Shown one piece after another: positions 5,251 to 9,602 of a stretch of DNA of 9,602 nt; position 1 is the stretch's first letter; every line of letters begins with the position of its first letter. A program made the translations under genes and the position numbers. A model generated the notes under the pieces. The model saw only the letters and a list, made by a program, of their open reading frames with translations. It searched no databases and was not told the DNA's origin. The stretch is taken from assembly GCA_002369295.1 (NCBI GenBank), contig DFDR01000130.1, forward strand, positions 1-9,602, written 5' to 3'. The DNA comes from Desulfovibrionaceae bacterium UBA3823 (GTDB taxonomy: Bacteria; Desulfobacterota; Desulfovibrionia; Desulfovibrionales; Desulfovibrionaceae).

Positions 5251-6789
5251 ATGATCGACGTCAAGAGGATCGGAAGGCGGATCGCCGAGGAGCGCAAGCT
5301 CGTCCGCCATCTTTCCCAGGAGCAGATGGTCGAGGCCATGTACGGCAGGCTCGGCGTCCACTGGTCCCAGCCCGACCTCAGCAACATCGAGCGCGCCTGC
5401 TCGGCTGTTTGGGACCTGAGCAAGCTCGACAAGCTTGCCGACTTCTTTGAGATTCCCCTGCAGAACCTGCTTTTCGGCTCTGGCATGGAAGAGAGAATGG
5501 CGCACTACTACGGCAGGCGCATGGAAATCCGCAACCTGTCCAGGGAAAAGCCGGTCAAGGCGCATGTACGGCTCATGAACGCCGCCACAGGCGCCAAGAC
5601 GTTCAGCGAGAACAGCATCCCGCACTACGGCTGGGGGCCCTATAGGGTCTACGCGCTCATCGAGCCGCTGCAGATGGGCAAGGCCAGCGATCCGTGCGGC
5701 CCGCTCCGCTTTGAACGGTTCCGGCTCTATGCGTTCTTTGAAGACGGCAGGGACAGCATGGTCGGCGTCATGCGGGGCGCCATGGCGCCCGTCTTCGCCC
5801 TGATGAACATGGCCCATCTTGGCCGGCTGCAGAGCGTCGTGCCCCCGCCGGTTCTCGACGTCGTGGATCCCGCCCGCCGCCTCAACCCCTGGCTTGCGCT
5901 CATGATGTTCGCGCCGACACCCGAGGAGCGGGCCGTGCACGAGGCGGGCTTCTTCGGGCGGCTGGAGCGGCTCCGCGAGCACGGCGGCCAGCCCGTCTAT
6001 TTCATTGAAAGCGTCTACGTCCGCGAGGACTGCCGGCAGAAGGGCATGTGCCGGCTCATGCTGGACGTGCTCGAGCACGTCTTCGGGCAGCACACGACGT
6101 GGCTCAACCTCGAGCCGACGGACGGCGCGGAGCTCGAGATCGACTGCCCTGCCGGCGGCCCGGCATACACCCCGTCGAAGCTGGGCCAGCTCAGCCTCAA
6201 CGCCTCCATAGCCGAGCGGCTCGGCTTCACCGTGGATCCGGACCTTTGGACGCGAAGGGTTGCCGTGGACGACGGCGCCGGCGGCACGAAGCTGGAGGAG
6301 CGAAGGGTCCGCAAGTGCGCTTTCAAGCTGCCGGACTACATCAGGGAAATCGTCAAGGACGACGGCGATCTCGTCGAGCGTGGGCGCGCCGTCCAGAGCG
6401 AGGCCCAGAAGGCCCAGAAGGAGTACAGTAGCATGGCAGGCGGGGTCCTGGACCAAGACGGCATGGAAGAGGCGTACGACGGCTTCGACATCATCGACGG
6501 CTTCCGGTACGGAGCCTTCATCGTGGAAGTCTGGTACACGCTTCCCAGCGGTGCGAAGCGCTACTGCGCCGCCGTCAGGCCCAAGCGCGGCGAGCCCTGG
6601 TGCGGCGTTGCCGAAACAAGCTTTTTCAGGAACGGCCTGGACATCGCAGTGCTGGCCCGGTACGGCACGGCCGCCGAGGCACCGGCAGGCGCCAGGCGCG
6701 AAGCCCTGGAGCTGGCCGAAGAACACTGCGCCAGACTGACGCCGGAGATGCTCGTCCCGGCGAAGCGCAAGGAATGGGAGCAGGCGTAG
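5251..6789 (+). CDS. XRE-type helix-turn-helix protein fused to a GNAT-like acetyltransferase core, 512 residues
   Basis: The start at 5251 has AGGAGG 5 nt upstream. Residues 1-75 form an XRE/Cro-type DNA-binding domain: IAEERKLVRHLSQEQMVEAM, the recognition-helix region WSQPDLSNIERA (38-49), and the closing helix KLADFFEIPLQNLLFG typical of such domains. Residues 76-150 are a linker. About 155-330 look like a GNAT fold: strand FRLYAFFEDG, then ESVYVREDCRQKGMCRLMLDVL (253-274), whose V-x-V-R and R-x-x-G (262-265) match the acetyl-CoA phosphate-binding loop. Cys267 stands where Gly or Ala is usual, so catalysis is uncertain. A further region (395-512) begins with an EEAYDGFDIIDGFRYGAF segment that I do not recognise. 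GNAT proteins acetylate small molecules, proteins or charged tRNA; the substrate is unknown here. The fusion suggests a regulator controlled by, or acting through, acetylation. The codon pattern is strong throughout. Confidence 0.75.
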   Translation: MIDVKRIGRRIAEERKLVRHLSQEQMVEAMYGRLGVHWSQPDLSNIERACSAVWDLSKLDKLADFFEIPLQNLLFGSGMEERMAHYYGRRMEIRNLSREKPVKAHVRLMNAATGAKTFSENSIPHYGWGPYRVYALIEPLQMGKASDPCGPLRFERFRLYAFFEDGRDSMVGVMRGAMAPVFALMNMAHLGRLQSVVPPPVLDVVDPARRLNPWLALMMFAPTPEERAVHEAGFFGRLERLREHGGQPVYFIESVYVREDCRQKGMCRLMLDVLEHVFGQHTTWLNLEPTDGAELEIDCPAGGPAYTPSKLGQLSLNASIAERLGFTVDPDLWTRRVAVDDGAGGTKLEERRVRKCAFKLPDYIREIVKDDGDLVERGRAVQSEAQKAQKEYSSMAGGVLDQDGMEEAYDGFDIIDGFRYGAFIVEVWYTLPSGAKRYCAAVRPKRGEPWCGVAETSFFRNGLDIAVLARYGTAAEAPAGARREALELAEEHCARLTPEMLVPAKRKEWEQA

Positions 6790-6905
6790 AGGATCCTTCA
6801 GTCCCCCGGAGGCCGGAACCGTGCCGGCGCTCTGGCGCAGGAAAGGGCGGCAAAGCAGAAGCGGTTGCCTTCCGCCGTCGCCTTCGGACGCTTTGCCGGC
6901 ATGAG

Positions 6906-7142
6906 GGGCGGAATCGCGGCCAGGCCTTGAAGGGGCCGTCGCCTTCTCGCCCTTCGTCTTTTCCTGCCCATGCAGAGCCTCCCTGTGGCAGAGGAGGGAG
7001 TCGCCGTCAGGCCAGGCGGAGACCCCGCAGGCGCAGGGTCCTGACGCTGGCGGGACTTCGCCGTCCCGGCGCAGGAAAAAGCGGCGTTATAGCGTTTTCG
7101 CTATAAGTTTCTGTCGCTCCAAGAGCGAAAAGGGAGCCGTCG
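6906..7142 (+). repeat. Leader copy A: diverged duplicate of 7770-7989
   Basis: This untranslated region before the 7180 gene shares ordered blocks with the region before the 8043 gene. GGGCGGAATCGCGGCCAGG (6906-6924) matches 7770-7788 at 18 of 19 bases. CTTTTCCTGCCC with GCAGAGC (6958-6978) matches 7818-7838 at 18 of 21. A final 48-base block (7095-7142) aligns without gaps to 7942-7989 at about 35 of 48, ending in an identical AGGGAGCCGTCG. Between blocks there are small length differences. It also holds a hairpin, CGGGAC (7051-7056) with GTCCCG (7063-7068). The 390 bp between 6789 and 7180 contain no gene. Confidence 0.7.
7087..7107 (+). promoter_or_regulatory. Palindromic promoter or operator before the 7180 gene
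   Basis: TTATAGCG (7087-7094) and CGCTATAA (7099-7106) form a perfect 8-bp inverted repeat around TTTT. It includes TATAAG (7102-7107), a good -10 candidate, and overlaps the 13-mer motif shared with 5186 and 7942. A dimeric regulator binding over a -10 is a natural reading. I find no good -35 at the expected distance, which fits an activator-dependent promoter or a different sigma factor. Confidence 0.5.
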
Positions 7143-7179
7143 GAACAAGAACGCCAACCATCTTCCAAGGAGGAACGAC

Positions 7180-7713
7180 ATGTCCATGATCATTGAAAGC
7201 CTGCAGTGGGGATACGACGGCGGCGGCTTCTGCGGCGGTCCCGTCGAGGGATCGTACTTCACCGAACTGAAGTTCAGGGACGCCGAAGGCGCCGAGCGCT
7301 ACGCCTGCCTCTCCGTCTACCAGGAATCCAGGCAGATCCGCTTTGCCCGCCAGTCCCTGTTCGACTTCCAGCTCGACATGCCGGGAGGCGATGCATTCGA
7401 AGCGGCGCTGCAGGAACTGGATTCCAAGACCGATGAGATGCTGGAGTACGAAGACGGCGAGGACATCGACGGCAGCCTGAAGGACAGCCCCTACAGGCAC
7501 GTTGTCCGCCTGCTCAGGCTTGCCATGCACGTCTACTTCGACGACGACGATCCTCGGACGGCGGAAGAGTTTCTTGCCCCGTACGCCGGCGTTGACGTCG
7601 ATGCCCTCGACATTCCCATCGTGACCGAGTCCTGGAGGGACTGGGACGGAGAGGAGGAAGAGGAAGAGGAGAAGAAGGAGAAGGACGAAGGCGAAGGCTT
7701 CTGCCAAGGATAG
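7180..7713 (+). CDS. Acidic protein of unknown function with a charged tail, 177 residues
   Basis: AAGGAGG ends 6 nt before the ATG at 7180, and codon usage matches the flanking real genes. I do not recognise the family. The N-terminal part starts with a strand and glycine-rich turn (SLQWGYDGGGFCGGP, 7-21), then EGSYFTELKFRD and YACLSVYQES, a likely beta sheet. The middle (70-92) is helical and acidic. RHVVRLLRLAMHVYF (106-120) is an amphipathic helix followed by DDDDP. The end (157-171) is a run of eight Glu, then Lys/Glu/Asp, and a final Cys-Gln-Gly. There is no signal peptide or membrane segment, so it is presumably cytoplasmic. The acidic tail could be a binding tail or a DNA-mimic element, but that is speculation. 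It has its own leader and the shared 13-mer motif, so it is probably co-regulated with the HTH-GNAT gene rather than in its operon. Confidence 0.75.
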   Translation: MSMIIESLQWGYDGGGFCGGPVEGSYFTELKFRDAEGAERYACLSVYQESRQIRFARQSLFDFQLDMPGGDAFEAALQELDSKTDEMLEYEDGEDIDGSLKDSPYRHVVRLLRLAMHVYFDDDDPRTAEEFLAPYAGVDVDALDIPIVTESWRDWDGEEEEEEEKKEKDEGEGFCQG

Positions 7714-7769
7714 CCTTTCCCCGCCATGCCGGCAGCCGGAGCCTGGCCTTGGGTCGGCAGGCAGATGGA

Positions 7770-7989
7770 GGGCGGGATCGCGGCCAGGGCGTTGCTGCCA
7801 GGCCTCCCGCCCGTCGCCTTTTCCTGTCCTGGCAGAGCGGAAGGGGTGGAAGAGGCGGAAGCGCAGACGGCGCGGGACGCGGCCGCCGGCCGGCGCCTAT
7901 TCAGGCTGAAGCCCCTGCGCCGGTAAAGAATCCTCATAGCATATTCGCTCTACGTTGCCGAGGACCGCAGAGCTAGAAGGGAGCCGTCG
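7770..7989 (+). repeat. Leader copy B: diverged duplicate of 6906-7142
   Basis: This is the second copy of the leader described at 6906-7142. The shared blocks lie at 7770-7788, 7818-7838 and 7942-7989 in the same order and similar spacing, with about 17 bp less between the second and third blocks. It precedes a gene unrelated to the one behind copy A. The 329 bp between 7713 and 8043 hold no gene. Confidence 0.7.
7942..7954 (+). promoter_or_regulatory. Third copy of the shared 13-mer, before the 8043 gene
   Basis: TATTCGCTCTACG matches 10 of 13 bases of TTTTCGCTATAAG at 7095. The AGGGAGCCGTCG block begins exactly 24 nt after the motif start-of-spacer in both copies (7131 and 7978). The palindrome is partly lost here (ATAGC before, GCTCTA after). 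A weaker fourth version, TCTTCGCCTTCAA (8512-8524), lies 24 nt before the lipoprotein start. Confidence 0.4.
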
Positions 7990-7998
7990 AAGGCAGGA

Positions 7999-8030
7999 AG
8001 CCCTGCAGCCCTGCAGCCCTTCAGCCCTGC
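7999..8030. repeat. 8-bp tandem repeat directly before a ribosome binding site
   Basis: Four units in a row: AGCCCTGC, AGCCCTGC, AGCCCTTC, AGCCCTGC. The repeat ends exactly where AAGGAG (8031-8036) begins, 6 nt before the ATG at 8043. Gain or loss of units would change the leader without touching the reading frame, so it could tune translation or transcription. Confidence 0.75.
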
Positions 8031-8042
8031 AAGGAGTCCGCC

Positions 8043-8425
8043 ATGAAGATCGTCAGCCTGGCCCCGCACGACATCGCCGTCTGCGCTTCCAGTGGCGCCG
8101 TTCCCGCCGGCGGCTGGGACTTCGTCCCGGCCCGCCGGAGCGCGGAGCCCGTGTACCGCTTCCCGTCCCGCGGTTGCGCGAAGGCAACGGCCGGCGAGAC
8201 GCCGTGCAGGGACGTCATGGGCATCCCTGTGCTCAGCACGGCCTGCAGGGCCCCCGAAGGCCTTTCGCCGTACAGGGAAGGCGTGATGCGCATCGTCTCG
8301 AGCCTCACCGCGCCGGCCTGCCGGAATGCGGCCGCAGGAGCGACGATCTGCTCATCTAGGCCCGCAAGGTCAGCAGCGAGAGCGACCGCGTCAGCCGCGT
8401 CATCGGCTGCGCCCCTTCGCCATGA
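8043..8425 (+). pseudogene. Broken small phage- or island-type hypothetical gene: frameshift plus nonsense codon
   Basis: AAGGAG lies 6 nt before the ATG. The N-terminal part follows the layout of a family of short hypotheticals common in phages and islands: an opening MKIVxLxPHDI, a central GIPVLST, an EGL turn, then GVMRIVSSLTA. That family ends with a DDLL block and a V-x-G-C tail. Here those elements continue in another frame: SDDLLI (about 8339-8356), then a TAG (8357-8359), then ARKV and DRVSRVIGCAPSP with a stop at 8423-8425. So a shift (one base lost or two gained) lies near 8325-8340 and a stop lies 6 codons later. Read without a shift, the frame continues to 8555 with an Ala/Ser/Arg/Gly-rich tail and overlaps the next gene, which looks non-native. 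Function is unknown. A sequencing error could explain the frameshift, but not the TAG as well. Confidence 0.6.
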
Positions 8426-8548
8426 GGCAGCGGGAAGGGGCTTTTGCCCAGATGCCGGAGGAGGCGGCTCCTCCGGCCCCCGTCAAGCGTCCGCCGGAAA
8501 GCTTCGGCGGATCTTCGCCTTCAACCCTTTCGCAAGGAGGAAACAGAC

Positions 8549-8944
8549 ATGCTGAAGAATCTTTCCAGGGTGGCGGCGCCGCTCGTCCTGCTCATGGCGC
8601 TCTGCCTGTCCGGCTGCGCAAAGCAGCTGACGCCGGAAGAGTACGCGAAGGGCGATCCCGGACCGTATCCGCAGAACTACCAGGAGCTGGTGAAGTCGGC
8701 GATGGCCGGCGTGCTCAAGGATCCCTATTCTGCGCAGTACAGCTTCATGGGCTCGCCCACGAAGAGGTACTACTCCCAGAGTATCCTCCTCGGCGGGGGC
8801 GTGACCTTCGGCTGGGGCGGCTTCTTCATGATCAACGCCAAGAACAGCTTTGGCGCCTACGTGGGCGCGAGGAAGTACGCCTACCTCATCAGAAACGGCG
8901 CCGTCGTCATGTGCCAGGACGCTGCCGGGATGCGGACGGAGTAG
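8549..8944 (+). CDS. Small lipoprotein, 131 residues
   Basis: AAGGAGG ends 8 nt before the ATG at 8549. Residues 1-23 form a lipoprotein signal peptide: Lys3 and Arg7, hydrophobic core 8-20, and lipobox LSGC with the lipidated Cys23. Residue +2 is Ala, which favours the outer membrane in Gram-negatives. The mature part contains YQELVKSAMAGVLKDPYSAQYSF (44-66) and, near the end, FMINAKNSFGAYVGARKYAYLIRNG (93-117). This pattern (a helix, KDP-SAQY, then a strand with N-x-KNS-GxYxG and YAYLI) recurs in small proteobacterial lipoproteins of unknown function, so it belongs to a known but uncharacterised type. Central residues 75-92 are glycine-rich. The 8043 frame, if read without a shift, overlaps the start by a few bases, so coupling is possible. 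A strong hairpin follows. Confidence 0.85.
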   Translation: MLKNLSRVAAPLVLLMALCLSGCAKQLTPEEYAKGDPGPYPQNYQELVKSAMAGVLKDPYSAQYSFMGSPTKRYYSQSILLGGGVTFGWGGFFMINAKNSFGAYVGARKYAYLIRNGAVVMCQDAAGMRTE

Positions 8945-8958
8945 GCCAGGCAGCAGGC

Positions 8959-9526
8959 TCAGGAACGCAGGCCCGCTTTTCCCTGTCGGGAGGAGCGGGC
9001 CTTGAGCTTCATGGACTCGGCTTCGGAAGGCGGGGCCGAAGCGGGTGCCGGCGCTTCCAGCGTCCTGACGCAGGGTACCGCCGGCGGCTGCGGCCTCGGC
9101 GCCCGGCGGCAGGGACGCGCCGACGAGCGTGTCGCCGATGAACAATGCCTCACGGATCGCCGCCATGGCCGCCATGGCCACGACAAACTCTTCGGTGCTT
9201 CGCCGGGCGAGGACCTCGGCCAGATCGCAGCCGGCATCCACAGCCTGCTTTCTGGCGAAGGTCGCCAGCTCCCGGCCTCTCGGCGTCGGCCTCTCCTCGC
9301 CGTCGGTCAGGCCCATCAGCCAGAGCGCGTACGGCTCGGCGTGCTCGATGCCGATGTCGTGCGTGATGGTCCAGCACAGGCCGGTAGCTTCGCCTGTTCT
9401 CCTGTTCCGCGCCGCCTGCCGGCTGGAGACGATGTCGGCCAGGAAGCAGACCCTGGGGACGTGCTGCATGACGCTGGCCGTGCTGCTGTCGTCCGCATCC
9501 CGAGAGACTTCGTCTATGCGCTTCAT
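8959..9526 (-). pseudogene. Probable gene of unknown function with an apparent frameshift near its 3' end
   Basis: From ATG at 9526 the minus-strand frame has strong GC bias at third codon positions and a natural-looking protein (MKRIDEVSRDADDSSTASVM, later CWTITHDIGIEHAEPYALWL and EEFVVAMAAMAAIREALFIG). In that frame the bias fades after about 9085 and the frame runs on through the opposite-strand lipoprotein gene to 8483. In a shifted frame the good codon pattern resumes: LEAPAPASAPPSEAESMKLK, ending in a TGA at 8959-8961, 15 bp from the convergent lipoprotein stop. So one extra base near 9075-9085 is the simplest reading. No clear ribosome binding site precedes 9526, so the start could lie beyond the window edge; a TTG at 9589 is in frame. 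I recognise no family, signal peptide or membrane segment. It may be a recent pseudogene or contain a sequence error. Confidence 0.5.
8969..9002 (+). terminator. Long hairpin ending the lipoprotein transcript
   Basis: AGGCCCGCTTTTCCC (8969-8983) pairs with GGGAGGAGCGGGCCT (8988-9002) over 15 bp around the tetraloop TGTC, using two G-U pairs. Those two pairs become A-C mismatches in the minus-strand RNA, so the structure favours plus-strand transcripts. It begins 24 nt after the stop codon at 8944. Only a short T-stretch (TT) follows, so it is a weak match to the classic intrinsic type. Confidence 0.7.
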
Positions 9527-9602
9527 GGCATAGCCGTGCGCTGGACAGGGCAGGGACCAGCATGACGCCAGGGTGCGCACCCTTGCCAATGAGATGCCTG
9601 CC

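Noticed and set aside
5194..6726. A 510-codon minus-strand frame opposite the HTH-GNAT gene
   Set aside because: It is the antisense shadow of a gene with a strong start, domains and codon bias.

Overview
The window is GC-rich, with strongly GC-biased third codon positions in its real genes and consistent AAGGAG-type ribosome binding sites. It carries a periplasmic cyclophilin, a YbjN-type protein, a very small protein resembling the C-terminal tail of the anaerobic ribonucleotide reductase NrdD, and several phage- or island-like hypotheticals. This fits an anaerobic or facultative Gram-negative proteobacterium. My guess is the Desulfovibrio group, but no marker gene here proves it. There is no rRNA, tRNA, intact transposase or CRISPR array.

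Left part (1-4541) is sparse and mostly reads on the minus strand. A secreted protein of unknown function (156-881) is followed by a strong hairpin. About 1.1 kb without a convincing gene comes next; it holds a 27-bp direct repeat that looks like a transposon-end remnant. A small autonomous unit (1985-2300) has its own promoter, a 57-residue NrdD-tail-like gene and an excellent intrinsic terminator. After it lie the ruins of a response-regulator receiver domain (2481-2662), a secreted PpiA-type cyclophilin (2931-3512), and a YbjN-domain protein (3915-4535) of visibly lower GC than its surroundings.

Middle (4536-5250) has no gene. It contains four consecutive stem-loops (4619-4748) ending in a T-rich stretch on the plus strand, a candidate structured RNA.

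Right part (5251-8944) is a plus-strand run of separately promoted accessory genes: a 512-residue fusion of an XRE-type DNA-binding domain to a GNAT-like acetyltransferase core; a 177-residue acidic unknown; a small phage-type hypothetical that appears broken by a frameshift and a nonsense codon; and a small outer-membrane-type lipoprotein with a terminator. The long leaders before the second and third of these genes are diverged copies of one another, although the proteins are unrelated. A TTCGCT(N)TA-type motif recurs before all four. This looks like a co-regulated cassette array. A convergent minus-strand gene (9526 to 8959) closes the window and also appears frameshifted.

The main points for a second look are the duplicated leader cassettes with their shared motif, the HTH-acetyltransferase fusion, the stand-alone NrdD-like tail, the four-hairpin locus, and three independent signs of gene decay.
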